A DNA stretch of 64,000 nucleotides from Okapia johnstoni (taxonomy: Eukaryota > Chordata > Mammalia > Artiodactyla > Giraffidae), in assembly GCA_024291935.2 (NCBI GenBank), contig CM044323.1:57202140-57266139 (forward strand), written 5' to 3'. The notes below the pieces were generated by a model. That model saw nothing but the letters and a program-made list of their open reading frames with translations, made no database searches and was not told the origin of the DNA. The position numbers and the translations under genes were made by a program. Below, in pieces: positions 21,181-32,521 of this stretch. Position 1 is the first letter of the stretch; the number at the start of each line of letters is the position of its first letter.

Positions 21181-21655
21181 GTGGAATCTAAAATATGACA
21201 CAAAGGAACTTATGTATAAAACAGAAGCAGGCTCACAGATACAAGGAACAGACTTGTGGTTGCCAAGCAGGAGGGTTGGATTACGAGCTTGTGATTAGCA
21301 GATGCAAACTCTTAAATATAGAATAAATAAACAGCAAAATCCTATTGTATAGGACAGGGAACTGTATTCAAAATCCTACGATAAACAATACGGGCTTCCC
21401 TGGTAGCTCAGTGGTAAAGAATCCGCCTGCGATGCAGGAGACACAAGAGACTCAGATTTGATCCCTGTGTCAGGAAGACCCCCTGGAGGAGGGCATGGCA
21501 ACCCACTCGAGCATTCTTGCCTAGAGAATCCCACTGACAGAGGAGCCTGGTGGGCTATAGTCTGTAGGATCACAAAGAGTCAGACGACTGAAATGACTAA
21601 GCACACACGCATGATAAACAGTAATGGAAAAGAAAAAAAGAAAATATGAAGTGTG
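21181..21655 (+). mobile_element. L1 3' end fused to BovB, split by Bov-tA
   Basis: 'gtggaatctaaaatatgaca', 'gacttgtggttgccaagcag' and 'gacagggaactgtattcaaa' are L1 3' UTR on the plus strand, beginning exactly where BovB ends (21180/21181). The tail resumes after the SINE at 21613 and ends in an A-rich run near 21650. Confidence 0.85.
21391..21612 (+). repeat. Bov-tA SINE, TSD in L1 tail
   Basis: Starts 'cgggcttccctggtagctca' and holds 'gtaaagaatccgcctgcgat', 'caacccactcgagcattctt' and 'cagacgactgaaatgactaa'. Flanked by GATAAACAATA (21380-21390) and GATAAACAGTA (21613-21623). Confidence 0.9.
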
Positions 21656-21659
21656 AGAT

Positions 21660-22095
21660 TAAACTTTTCTTAATCTTTAAAAGTATGTGTGTCCTTGTTT
21701 TGGAAATGATAGTAGATAGTAGCCTTTCTTCTCTTTTTCTTTGTTTTAATATACTTGGCAAAATAAACAGCTATCAACTCTCATGCTAGTCCCATGGCTT
21801 TACGTTTTTGTGTGTGATACTTTTCTTGTGCTTTGTTGGTAGTTATACTGCTCCACATATGGGAACCACTGCTCCCACATGTAGCATATTGAGAGCTTAG
21901 TCAAGACTTTCACGTTGAGTTGAAAAATGGTGAGAAGGGACAAGAAAATTAAATATAAATGACCCAGAGAATGAGAAAGGGAAGAGCCCATTGAAGAGTC
22001 CAAGTGCAAACTGATATATAATTTATATTTAAACAAAATGTCTTTTTCCAAGACAATAATACTAAAACAGCTATGATGATTATTTCTAGGCAGCT
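21660..22095. other. AT-rich unassigned stretch
   Basis: No repeat family or gene recognised. The long minus-strand ORF at 21800-22273 is mostly the antisense of the adjacent SINE. Confidence 0.35.
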
Positions 22096-22098
22096 CTC

Positions 22099-22310
22099 TG
22101 GGCTTCCCAGGTGGCTCAGTGGTAAAGAACCCACCTGCCAATGCAGAAGACACAGATTTGATCCCTGGGTTGGGAAGATCCCCTGGAGAAAAAAATAGCA
22201 ACCCACTCCAGTATTCTTGCCTGGGAAATCCCATGGACAGAGGAGCCTGGACGGCTACAGTCCATGGGCACAAGAGTCGGACATGACCCAGAGACTAAAC
22301 AACAACAACA
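22099..22310 (+). repeat. Bov-tA SINE
   Basis: 'tgggcttcccaggtggctca', 'gtggtaaagaacccacctgc', 'gggttgggaagatcccctgg', 'actccagtattcttgcctgg', ending in an AAC-rich tail (aacaacaacaac). Confidence 0.92.
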
Positions 22311-22797
22311 TGACCGCTCAATGCCTTGGGGGTTGTTTCTGGTTTGTTATTCTGAGTTGATGTATACTCACAGGCTTGAGGGAAGGAAGTCAGTTTCTAT
22401 AAGTCACTAGAAATATTATTAAAAGAAGTGTTAAGAAATTACTTGCTCTGTTTTAAGCTCACAATTTTAGATTTATTATAAAATATTATACTGAAAGTAT
22501 GATTCTGCTACCTAATATGTGCCCATTATGAGTTATAATATCATATATATTTTTTCCTGGTAAAGAATTTGTTATCAAAAATGGTGAGATATCTTTTGAA
22601 ATCATGGGATAAGAAGCTGCTGGATTCAAGCTATCCAAGTTTCATAAGCCATTCCTACTGATGCACTAAAATACTTCATATATGAGGTCTGATTACAAGA
22701 GAGTTGGATGGATTTATATGTATGGTTGATGAAATCTGTCTCCTTTATCTACAGTAATATTTTGGGCACGAACAAGAACTTTTAAGTGAAATGAGGT
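22311..22797. other. AT-rich unassigned stretch
   Basis: About 490 bases of AT-rich DNA, no named repeat and no coding frame. Confidence 0.35.
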
Positions 22798-22915
22798 AGA
22801 GCATAGTAACTTTGGAGTCAGACTCGTTTCAACCTCTCAAGCTTAGGCAAGTCACTTAACCTTTCTGAGCCTCACATTCTTTAACTGTAAAATGTGGACA
22901 ATAAAAATTCCAACT
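22798..22915 (+). repeat. MIR SINE
   Basis: 'ctttggagtcagactcgttt', 'aggcaagtcacttaaccttt', 'ctgagcctcacattctttaa', 'ctgtaaaatgtggacaataa': MIR core on the plus strand. Confidence 0.8.
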
Positions 22916-23303
22916 GAGGAAATTATGTTCAGTATGATGGGTTGAGGAAATGCTAAAATCTTCTCCTCATACACCAAATCACCAAAATGATAGTAAAAGG
23001 AAATACATAGACAAGCTATAAAACAACAAAGGGACTGTCTGTGCACTTAAAATGGGGAGTCCTTGATAGAAAAAGCAGAACAGGAACCAGAGCAGTAAGC
23101 TGAGGCCACCATACTGCTGCTAAGGGCTCAGGTGGTCTCTGGGCTCTTGTAGCGTCATCTCTGTAAGTCTGAATCCACCACTGTCATGAGACTGCCCCAC
23201 TAAGAGGAGACAGACTGTATAAGTGACCCACAACAAAACTGACCAGTAACTCAAGAAGGTCACCATCAAAAAGGAAAGACAATGTGACAGATTGTTTTCT
23301 CAT
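22916..23303. other. Unassigned stretch
   Basis: No gene or named repeat; 23010-23290 may be an old repeat (it holds 'aaggtcaccatcaaaaagga') but I cannot place it. Confidence 0.3.
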
Positions 23304-23311
23304 AATTTGCC

Positions 23312-24106
23312 GGGAGAAATATCAATAACCTCAGATATGCAGATGACAGCACCCTTATGGCAGAAAGCAACAAAGAACTAAAAAGCCTGTTGATGAAAGT
23401 GAAAGAGGAGAGTGAAAAAGTTGGCTTAAAACTCAACATTCAGAAAACTAAGATCATGGCATCTGGTCCCATCACCTCATGGCAATTAGATGGGGAAACA
23501 ATGGAAACAGTGAGAGACTTCATTTTTGGGGGGCCCAAAATCACTGTAGATGGTGACTGCAGCCATGAAATTAAGACACTTGCTCCTTGGAAGAAAAGCT
23601 ATGGCCAACCTAGACAGCATATTAAAAAGTAGAGACATTACTTTGCCAACAAAGTTCTGTCTAGTCAAACCTATGGTTTTTCCAGTAGTCATATATGGAT
23701 GTGAGAGTTGGACTATAAATAAAGCTGAACACTGAAGAATTGATGCTTTTGAACTGTGGTGTTGGAGAAGACTCTTGAGAGTCCCTTGGACTGTAAGAAG
23801 ATCCAACCAGTCAATTCTTAAGGAAATTAGTCTTGAATATTCATTGGAAGGACTGATGCTGAAGCTGAAACTCCAATACTTTGGCCACCTGATGCAAAGA
23901 ACTGACTCATTGGAAAGACCTTATGCTGGAAAAGATTGAAGGCAAGAGGAGAAGGGGACAACAGAGGATGAGATGGTTGGATGGCATGACCAACTCGATG
24001 GATGTAAGTTTGAGCAAGCTCCGGAAGTTTGTGATGAACAGGGAAGCCTGGAGTGCTGCAGTCCATGGGATCACAAAGAGTCAGACATGACTGAGTGACT
24101 GAACTG
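23312..24106 (+). mobile_element. BovB LINE 3' third, 8-bp TSD
   Basis: Plus-strand BovB starting right before the RT active site: 23330-23350 encodes RYADDSTLMA with the YADD motif intact. The C-terminal region follows (23357-23735) with frameshifts, to the 3' end 'gactgagtgactgaactg'. Flanked by AATTTGCC at 23304-23311 and 24107-24114, so it is a 5'-truncated insertion of about 795 bases. Confidence 0.92.
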
Positions 24107-24154
24107 AATTTGCCATCACAACTCCCATTCCAGATTCCCTTCTTATAATATGAC

Positions 24155-24500
24155 TTGGACATAGTTCTCATTGAGGGATGGAATCTGTGTTCTCATCCCT
24201 TAAATTTAGGCAGGGTTGTAGCTATGGCAGAAGTGGTTATGGTACTTCCATGGCCAAAGGTAAATCATGAAAGGTAATACAGCTTCCCCCTGGATCTCTC
24301 AGGACACTAGCCTTTGGAACTGAGCTACTCCCCTACACCCCACTGTTGAGGCCCACGTGATGAGAAGCCAAATCCCCTGATTATGCCCAGGCTGAGCTCC
24401 TACATGATAGCAAACAACAACTGGTCAGTCATATGAGTGTCTAATTATCTACTTAAAGCTATTGAGAAAAGAATCCTTGATTTATGGTTTAAATAGCACA
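24155..24500 (+). mobile_element. MLT1-like (MaLR) LTR, old
   Basis: 'gttctcattgagggatggaa' followed by 'tctgtgttctcatcccttaa' and 'tcagtcatatgagtg' recall an old MaLR LTR in the plus orientation. Ends not resolved. Confidence 0.4.
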
Positions 24501-25227
24501 TTGAGCCAGTTGAAGGGTGAATCAGTGAGCCAAAACGTTGAGCTGAGGAATATTCCAGAGTGTCATACAAAAAGAACAAGAGATAAAAAGTAAAGAATAA
24601 TAGTGAGGGAAATGTGTAGTCTCAGGTTTACTGAGGTGGAGAAGCCATCAGAAGGACAGCAGCAGCCACTGCCCAGAGGTGAGCATCCCACAAACATTCC
24701 ATGGGTGAGGTCACAATATTTTGTGGAAAATCCATATAACTTGAGCTGTCTCCCTGACCACAATGTTAATATGCTCCAGGGCACACAATTTTAGCCAAAC
24801 ATCTACCAAAGACATAAAAATAAGATTAACATTACCTCAAACTGGGTTTATTTTTTCTTTTATAAACCCTGTATCATTCTTTTCCCCCTGGTAATCATCT
24901 GTATATGTTTTATCTTCCTCTTATTCAAGTAAGTTTCATCTTTGTTTTTAACTAAACTGAATGTCTTTACTTACTCTTTGATAAAAGTGTGGGGAAAAGT
25001 AAAGAAAAAATGAAAATAGGTGAATAAATCTAAGCATTGTGATAAGAGTTTCAGGAAGAGAAAATGAGAATGGAAGACAGGCAGTATCTGAAAGTGTCCA
25101 ATACCTGAGATGGTCGTAGTTTTCAGATTTATAGAGACCACCAGGGCAGGACAGGGTAAATGAAAATAACCTATACTTAGAGACTTTGTATGAAACTTCA
25201 GAACATTAAGAAAACCAGAAAATTTTA
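24501..25227. other. AT-rich unassigned stretch
   Basis: No gene or clear repeat. ORFs on both strands at 24563-24794 overlap and are featureless. Confidence 0.35.
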
Positions 25228-26035
25228 AAAATAACAATTAATTAGTGAAATACAAATCAAAACTACAATCAGGTATCAACTCACAGTGGTCATAATGGCC
25301 ATCGTTAAAATGTCTGTAGATAACAAATACTGGAGAAAAATAAACACTCCTGTTTATGGGAATGTAAATTGGTGCAGCCATTATGGAAAACAATATGGAG
25401 TTTTCTTAAACAACTAAAAATAGAACTACTATATCATCCTGGGCATATATCTGGAGAAAAGATACATGAACCCTAATGTTCATAGAAGCACTATTTATGG
25501 TAGCCAAGACATGAAAACAACTTAGATGTTTGACAGATGGCTAAATTAAGAAGATGTGGTGTGTGTATACATAATACATATATATGGAGTATTCCTCAGC
25601 CACAAAAAAATAGTGAAATAAGGTCATTTGTAGCAACATGGATGGACCTAGAAATATCATACCAAGTGAAGTAAGTTAGAGAAAGACAAACAGCATACGA
25701 TATGACTTATATATGGAATCTAAAATATGATATAAATGAACTTATTTATAAAACAGAAACTAAAAATGTTATAGAAAATAAACATGGTTACCAAAGGGGA
25801 AAGCAAGTAGGAGTGGGACAAACTCAAACTTTGGGATTAGCAGACACAAACTACTATGTATAAAATAGATAAATAATAAGGACCTATAGCACAGGGAACT
25901 ATATTCAAAGGCTTGTAATAACCTCTGATGGAAAATAGTCCAAAAAAAATATATGCATATGTATAAATGAATCACTTTGCTGTACACCTGCAACATTGTA
26001 GATCAACTATACTTCAATAAAAATAAGAAGTATAA
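25228..26035 (+). mobile_element. L1 LINE, ORF2 end and 3' UTR
   Basis: 'gaaatacaaatcaaaactac', 'tggtcataatggccatcgtt', 'gcagccattatggaaaacaa', 'tatggagttttcttaaacaa', 'gtagcaacatggatggacct' and 'cagggaactatattcaaagg' are the end of L1 ORF2 and its 3' UTR, ending 'acttcaataaaaataagaag'. 5'-truncated, frame broken. Confidence 0.88.
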
Positions 26036-26052
26036 AAATGATAGCAATTACA

Positions 26053-26145
26053 AACTCTAGGAGATAGTAAAGGAGAGGAAATCTTGGCGTGCTGTAGTCC
26101 ATGGAGTCACAAAGAGTAGGACACAACTGAATGACTGAACAACAG
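26053..26145 (+). repeat. BovB / Bov-tA 3' tail fragment
   Basis: 'gcgtgctgtagtccatggag', 'tcacaaagagtaggacacaa', 'ctgaatgactgaacaaca' is the shared BovB/Bov-tA 3' end; too short to assign further. Confidence 0.75.
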
Positions 26146-26899
26146 AGCAGTTACGAAAGGCAGATTAACTACAATGGAATGATAATTTGAGTGACACCAG
26201 ACTTCTACTTAGCAATATTTAAATCAAGTAGACAATGGAGAAATATCTTCAAAACCATGATGGAAAAATAATTTTGAACTTATTTTTATACCTAGCTCAA
26301 TTGTAATTCAGGTATGCATATTAAATAAGTAAATTTTCAGACAATAAGGACTCAGAAATTTTACTACCACAGGTCCTTACCAAAAGAACTTTTAAAAAAT
26401 GTATTCCAATGAGAAGACAGTTAAATGAAATAATACATAGGAAACAATATGATGTTAAATCTGATCTTTCTCTACTATTAAAAAGGACAGAAATATATAG
26501 CACTGTTTTTCTCCTTGTCAAAATATATAGCACCATTCTTCTTTTTATGTCTTGAATATGGATTGATATGCAGAGATACAGCAAGTGTCTTGTAACCATG
26601 AAACTAAAGGAAGAAAAGAAAAAACAAAAGAGCCATAGAAATGTCAATCTTGACATTTTTACCTATTGTATCCAGAAATTCACCTGCCTATCTGTTATGT
26701 GAGAAAAACAAATTTCTATTTATTTAGGTCATTGGTGATTCAATTTACTGCTACTTCTCCCAGTGTACCCCTAAGTGACTTTAGTCTCTACTTTTCTTAT
26801 CCTTAGAGTATGAGCTATTAGGATTAAATGGGAGATTAGTTAAAACTTTCCAGTACCTAATAAATTCTCTGATGAATATTAAGCCTCTTCTTAATCCTT
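26146..26899. other. AT-rich unassigned stretch
   Basis: Possibly decayed old L1 at 26200-26560 (long A-rich phrases such as 'aaaagaacttttaaaaaatg'), not firm. No gene. Confidence 0.3.
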
Positions 26900-27080
26900 C
26901 AGACTGTAAGCTCAAGAGACCATACTATCTTCATTATAGTATTTATCCCTATTCTCATTGCATAAGAATTCAATCCAGGGCATTGGATATTTATTGAATT
27001 CCAACTTATAGACTAGATATTTTGATAATTGTTGATGCATAGTAAAATATCAATAAATGTTGAATGGATACATGAATAAA
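26900..27080 (+). repeat. L2 LINE 3' end
   Basis: 'cagactgtaagctcaagaga', a TTTATCC block and 'tcaataaatgttgaatggat' plus 'acatgaataaa' follow the end of L2 in order. Confidence 0.6.
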
Positions 27081-28029
27081 AGCTCCAGATAGGTCAGTAG
27101 GAATTAATATTGTGGCTTTAAATATTACCAAATTAAACATTTACCTTTTCTGTTTATTCCTCCTCTGCTAACACAAATTTTGAAATATCCCAACGAGTGC
27201 TTTTTACCATATTTTGCCATCTTACTGACTTCTTTCCCTCTTAGCATTCAACATATAATTTTTATTTCATTCTAAAGAGAGGTTTAATTGAAGGAGGAAA
27301 GTGACTTCATTATCCTCACTCTACCGACCCAGAGTTTTGCCAATTTAAACTTATTTCAAGAGTTGTGAATCCCTTGCATTCTCAGACAAGTAACCAAAAG
27401 GTAACATACCCAGAATGGAGGGGTGTTTTCTATTTTTTGAAATAATTCATACACAGGGACACAAAATGTTATGAACATTAATCTTTGAAAAGGAAGTGTC
27501 AGGGAAAGGGGAAAGGAAAAGGCAAATTTTTTATTGGTAAAAACAGACCCAAGAATATTAAATGCAAAGAAATGTTAAAGGAGAGCTGTACTCATCAAGA
27601 AGAAGTTGATGGATGAGTAGAAGAGGTTATTAAAAATGGTTTATAGAGGCTATGGTAAATAGAATAATTTGGTCAACTAGATAAGCCTTACAAACTATTT
27701 CATATTCAAAACAAACATCTGAAAGTAAGAAAAGCAGAAGTAGCACCAGATTCTATATAAGAAAAAAACAGTGTGTTTAAAGCAAAGGTATGCAAAACAG
27801 AAAACACACCAGCATCAGCCTTTGCTGTCACATAGGAGAAGATTCATAATGTTGGCTGCCCAGTAATACAGAAACAAAATCAGAGTTTATTAGAAAGAAA
27901 ACAGGCAAAGTAAAAATTTGTGACCCCAATGACTGATGGACTGCCTGGGAGAGCAGAAAAGCCAAAACACACATAAACACTCAGGTGAGAAATAACCAAG
28001 GGCACTTCTTGCTGGGTAATATACTGGGC
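27081..28029. other. AT-rich unassigned stretch
   Basis: About 950 bases without recognised gene or repeat. The minus ORF at 27890-28201 has no domain and crosses a MIR. Confidence 0.35.
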
Positions 28030-28170
28030 CTACGGTCAGACCTAAGAGGTCTTCTCTCCTTCCTAGCTGTGTGACCTTGAGAAGGTCACTTCTTCTCTCA
28101 TCATGATCTGTTAATTGAGAATAAAACTGGGTTATTGTGAGGATCCAGAGAAAATGGATATAAAAGAGAT
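28030..28170 (+). repeat. MIR SINE
   Basis: 'cctagctgtgtgaccttgag', 'aaggtcacttcttctctcat', 'gttattgtgaggatccagag': MIR core on plus strand. Confidence 0.7.
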
Positions 28171-28194
28171 GATTAAAATTATAGAGGTGGGATG

Positions 28195-28330
28195 GGAACA
28201 AAGGTGAGAGGGAGGTTCAAGAAGGAGGGGACATGAGTATACCTATGGCTCATTCATGTTGATATTTGTCAGAAACCAACACAATACTGTAAAGCAATTA
28301 CCATTTAATTAAAAATAAATAAATTTTAAA
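28195..28330 (+). mobile_element. L1-type 3' end fragment
   Basis: 'ggggacatgagtatacctat', 'ggctcattcatgttgatatt', 'actgtaaagcaattaccatt' and a terminal 'aattaaaaataaataaattt' resemble the extreme 3' end of artiodactyl L1. Confidence 0.6.
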
Positions 28331-28719
28331 AAGAAAAAAAGTTATAATGGAAAATAGAAGCAAAAGTAGGTAGAGAAGAGAAAATAAAAAGTGAGAATTC
28401 ATTTTGTCCATAAAATAATACTCAATGTTGATTGGAAATGATTTTCTTGGTGCCAGGAAAAAACTATATGTACCAAAAATATTTTAAGAAACATCTCTGA
28501 GTGCTTACCACATACTAGGAACTATACTTAATGATTCTACTATAAAAGATAGTCCCTTGGACTTTCATGTTCATCATGGAAGTTACCACACAGAGGTAAG
28601 TAAATAATAATTGAATAGAGTACTTATGAAATCATGTCGCATATCAGATAAGTTGTATATGCTGTAGGGATATATAATGGTAATTTGGATAAAGGATTGG
28701 GAAGAGAGTAAGCTGTGTT
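28331..28719. other. AT-rich unassigned stretch
   Basis: No gene or named repeat recognised. Confidence 0.35.
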
Positions 28720-29060
28720 AGTCAGTTATTGCTGAAATAATGTTGCATAAAAACCATTCCCCAAAGTCAGTTGCTAACAACAGGTAATACATAGTTTTCT
28801 CATTCATAGCTCTATAATTGGTGGGGCCAGTGCTGGACTCAGCTGAGATTAGCAGGATTTATTGTCAGAGGCTATATATAGGGTTCAGATCTGCTCCACA
28901 TGTCTTCTCTTTTACAGACCAGAAGGTACCTTGGGTGTATTCTGATGGCAGATGGCCTAACCTCAAGAGGGATGAGTACACATTTCCCATGTTACTTAGG
29001 ACCTCATCTTGAATCTCTCATACCATTACTTTTGCTGACAATCCATTGGTCAAAATAACT
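28720..29060 (-). mobile_element. MLT1-like (MaLR) LTR, decayed
   Basis: 'tgttagtcagttattgctga' with an aligned TTGCATAAAAACC... 'agtttt ctcattc', then 'ggactcagctgagattagca', resemble the reverse complement of a MaLR-type LTR end, as at 7338. Strongly decayed. Confidence 0.4.
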
Positions 29061-29204
29061 CATATGGCCAAGTCCAACATTAATTGGGGGGGGGAATTAT
29101 ACTCTGTTCAGAGGGGTAGATGCTGCAAGGTTACATGGCAAAGATGTGGCAGTATTATCCTATTGGTGGGGAATGAAGTATTGGGAGCAATAATTTCATC
29201 CTAT

Positions 29205-29360
29205 CTTATGTCCACAAAAAGACATGTATGCAGCATTATTTACAGTAGCAAAGACTGGAAACAACCAAAATGTCTATCAGCCACAGAACAGATGAACAGA
29301 ATGTGGTATATTCACAGACTATAGAATTTATATAACATTCATGGAATCCTATACAGCACT
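29205..29360 (+). mobile_element. L1 ORF2 C-terminal fragment
   Basis: 'tatgtccacaaaaagacatg', 'tatttacagtagcaaagact', 'ggaaacaaccaaaatgtcta' are the well known end of L1 ORF2. Ends where BovB begins. Confidence 0.75.
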
Positions 29361-30979
29361 AAGAAGAGGTAGCAAGAATACATAGAAGAACTGTACAAAA
29401 AAGATCTTCACGACCCAGGAAATCATGATGGTGTGATCACTCACCTAGAGCCAGACATCCTGGAATGTGAAGTCATGTGGGCCTTAGGAAGCATCACTAC
29501 AAAAAAAGCTAGTGGAGGCGATGGAATTCCAGTTGAGCTCTTTCAAATCCTAAAAGATGATGCTGTGAAAGTGCTGCACTCAATATGCCAGCAAGTTTGG
29601 AAAACTCAGCAGTGGCCACAGGACTGGAAAAGGTCAGTTTTCATTCCAATCCCAAAGAAAGGCAATGCCAAAGAATGCTCAAACTACCGCACAATTGCAC
29701 TCATCTCACACGCTAGTAATGCTTAATATTCTCCAAGCCAGGCTTCAGCAATGTGTGAACCATGAACTTCCAGGTGTTCAAGCTGGTTTTTGAAAAGGCA
29801 GAAGAACCAGAGATCAAATTGCCAATATCCTCTGGATCATCGAAAAAGCAAGAGAGTGTCAGAAAAACCTCTATTTCTGCTTTATTGACTATGCCAAAGC
29901 CTTTGACTGTGTGGATCACAATAAACTGTGGAAAATTCTGGAAGAGATGGGAATACCAGACCACCTGATCTGCCTCTTGAGAAACCTATATGCAGGTCAG
30001 GAACCAACAGTTAGAACTGGACATGGAACAACAGACTGGTTCCAAATAGGAAAAGGAGTACGTCAAGGCTGTATATTGTCACCCTGCTTATTTAACTTAT
30101 ACGCAGAGTACATTATGAGAAACGCTGGGCTGGAAGAAGCACAAGCTGGAATCAAGATTGCTGGGAGAAACATCAATAACCTCAGATATGCAGATGACAC
30201 CACCCTTATGGCAGAAAGTGAAGAAGGACGAAAAAGCTTCTTGGTGAAGGTGAAAGAGGAGAGTGAAAAAGTTGGCTTAAAGCTCAACATTCAGAAAACT
30301 AAGATCACGGCATCTGGTCCCATCACTTCATGGGAAATAGATGGGGAAACAATGGAAACAGTGTCGACTTTATTTTTTTTTTTTGCTCCAAAATCACTGC
30401 AGATGGTGATTGCAGCCATGAAATTAAAAGACGCTTACTCCTTGGAAGGAAGTTTATGACCAACCTAGACAGCATATTAAAAAGCAGAGACATTACTTTA
30501 CCAACAAAAGTCCGTCTAGTCAAGGCTATGTTTTTTCCAGTAATCATGTATGGATGTGAGAGTTGTATTGTGAAGAAAGTTGAGCGCCGAAGAATTGATG
30601 GTTTTGAACTGTGGTGCTGGAGAATACTCTTGAGAGTCACTTGGACTGCATGGAGATCGAACCAGTCCATCCTAAAGGAGATCAGTCCTGGGTGTTCATT
30701 GGAAGGACTAATGTTGAAGTTGAAACTCCAATACTTTGGTCACCTCATGCAAAGAGTTGACTCATTGGAAAAGACCCGATGTTGGGAAGGATTGGGGGCG
30801 GGAGGAGAAGGAGACGACAGAGGATGAGATGGCTGGATGGCATCACCGACTCGATGGACATGGGTTTGGGTAGACTTCGGGAGTTGGTGATGGACAGGGA
30901 GGCCTGGCGTGCTGCGATTCATGGGGTCTCAAAGAGTCAGACACGACTGAGCGACTGAACTGAACTGAACTGAACTGAG
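29361..30979 (+). mobile_element. BovB LINE, longest plus-strand RT copy
   Basis: A 5'-truncated BovB covering the linker, the whole reverse transcriptase and the C-terminus to the 3' end, which finishes with the typical tandem CTGAA pentamers (30955-30978). All RT blocks are recognisable. At least two frameshifts (between about 29726 and 29911, and in the T-run at 30369-30383) separate the open parts. No TSD could be read. Confidence 0.92.
29433..30827 (+). pseudogene. BovB reverse transcriptase pseudogene, YADD present
   Basis: Three open blocks in frames 0, 1 and 0. 29433-29726 has the RT fingers (GGDGIPVELFQ, QDWKRSVFIPIPKKGNAK). 29911-30459 has DHNKLWKILEEMGIPDHLIC, GVRQGCILSPCLFNLYAEY and the catalytic YADD in RYADDTTLMA near 30186-30215. 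30330-30827 has the thumb and C-terminal CDGDCSH-like and [14 protein letters not shown] blocks. The active-site aspartates survive but the frame is broken, so no working enzyme is expected. Non-LTR retrotransposon origin, not a host gene. Confidence 0.9.
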
Positions 30980-31204
30980 CTTCTGCAAGAAAGAAGCACA
31001 ATAAAGGGAGGAAAAGGCTGCCTCTGCAGGCTGTTCAAGGTCGTCTTAGAGATCAAAAGAGATCACAAAGATCGATCTGTATTAAAGAGTAAATGTACCC
31101 TTGATATATAGTAGAATGAAAAAGAGCAACTTAGAGAATCATGTATGGTATCTCACTTATGTACTGATGTGTATGGATATCCGTAACCTGTCACTTTCTA
31201 TATT
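30980..31204. other. Short unassigned stretch
   Basis: No repeat or gene recognised. Confidence 0.35.
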
Positions 31205-31325
31205 TATTTCTTCCTTTATTGTGTGCTCCCCAATTGGAAAGTATACTCCATGAAGGCTGTTTTGTGCATGGAACAGTGAGTACCTGGGACACAGTGGGCA
31301 CTCAATAAATAATAGCTGACTGAGC
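31205..31325 (+). repeat. MIR or L2 3' tail
   Basis: 'gtatactccatgaaggctgt', 'ggacacagtgggcactcaat' and 'aaataatagctgactga' are the shared end of MIR/L2 elements. Confidence 0.6.
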
Positions 31326-31689
31326 TAACAACATCTACAAGAACATGCAGCACACTATGTATTCCCTCTGGGGAGTATGATCATGCACATGCACAAATAT
31401 TTGTGTGTATATTTGTTGGGAAAGGATTTTTGGATAAGCTGGCAAAGATTATGGGAAAGAAAGTGCCAGAAGGCTATGCCAACACTGAGAACTCGAGGAT
31501 TAGAAAGAGTGAAGGCAGCAGAGATAATAGAGGGGTCACGAGTCAGGCAACTGAAGACAGTGGGAAAAGCCATTGCATTTGGGAGGAATCAGGAAAAAGA
31601 ATTAAACACACTAGGAACTGGAAGAGAAGACTGTAGGGAATGAAGGAAAGAAATTAAATCAGAGCATATGAGAAAAATCTGACTTTGTC
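31326..31689. other. Unassigned purine-rich stretch
   Basis: Two overlapping 77-88 codon ORFs at 31377-31643 on the plus strand lack a recognisable domain and codon signal. I regard them as chance. Confidence 0.35.
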
Positions 31690-32100
31690 CTGCAAGTTTG
31701 ATGAATTTGTCCTGCATACTCCTGCTTCTAGTCCCTGGAACGTATTGTTTTCTTTTCCAGGACTCTTCACTCTTCCCCTAGCCAACACCTGCTCTTCCTT
31801 CCATCCTGAGCTTAGATGTTTCCTCCAGAGTTTCTTTTGATTCCCTCCTCCTCCCTTAACTACAGCAGCCAAGGTGCTTCTCTTTGTGTTCCTATACCAT
31901 CTCTGTCTTCCTCTGCTGTTTCTCAGGTTACTGCGGATTGTAACTGCTAGTTTTACTTATTAGTCTTGTCTGCTATACTGTGAGTGCCTTTAAAATAGGA
32001 ACATGTCTTACTAATTTTGGTATTCCAGAATCTGCATAATGGCTAGTTTGGAGTAGGTACTTAACAAATGTTGACAAATAAGTAAATGAATGAATGGTAC
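31690..32100 (+). repeat. L2 LINE 3' part
   Basis: 'gcttagatgtttcctccaga', 'tgctatactgtgagtgcctt', 'aataggaacatgtcttacta' and 'gtacttaacaaatgttgaca' plus an 'aatgaatgaatgg' end follow L2 3' order. Confidence 0.65.
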
Positions 32101-32104
32101 GAAT

Positions 32105-32360
32105 TTGTGACTTATGAAACTGAGATGTGGATTTGGAGTTGGAAAACCTTTGCTTAAATCTTGACCTCTCCAACTTCTGGCTCTACAACATAGACAAATC
32201 ACTTAACCTTTCTGGGGCTTAGTTTTCTCAAGTGTAAAATGAGATACTATTATCTATTTTGCAAGGCACATCACCCAATACCCATTACTCTTGTGTGATC
32301 ATAAATTCTTGTGGAGATAAAGTAATATCATGAGTGGGAAAGCTCTTTGTGAAATGAAAA
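32105..32360 (+). repeat. MIR SINE, nearly full length
   Basis: 'gtggatttggagttggaaaa', 'atagacaaatcacttaacct', 'ttctggggcttagttttctc', 'aagtgtaaaatgagatacta' are the MIR core on the plus strand. Confidence 0.8.
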
Positions 32361-32521
32361 GTGATTTTCAAATATGTTCTTAGAATTTAGAATGTGTGTG
32401 CATGTGTGTGAATACATGTATAGTTGGTGAAGAAATATTTTAATATGGAAAAACATTTATAATAAACAATGGTAGAACCTCTGCTTCTGAATATTTTAAA
32501 AGTGTTTTTGATGAGTTAGGG

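Noticed and set aside
21800..22273. 157-codon minus-strand ORF
   Set aside because: Its first part is the antisense of the Bov-tA SINE at 22099-22310; the rest is AT-rich DNA without a domain.
30955..30978. CRISPR-like or satellite array (tandem CTGAA)
   Set aside because: This is the pentamer tail of BovB; the same is seen reversed at 34774-34797.
31377..31643. Overlapping ORFs of 77-88 codons as a processed pseudogene
   Set aside because: No recognisable domain, no A-tail, no TSD found; the two frames exclude each other.
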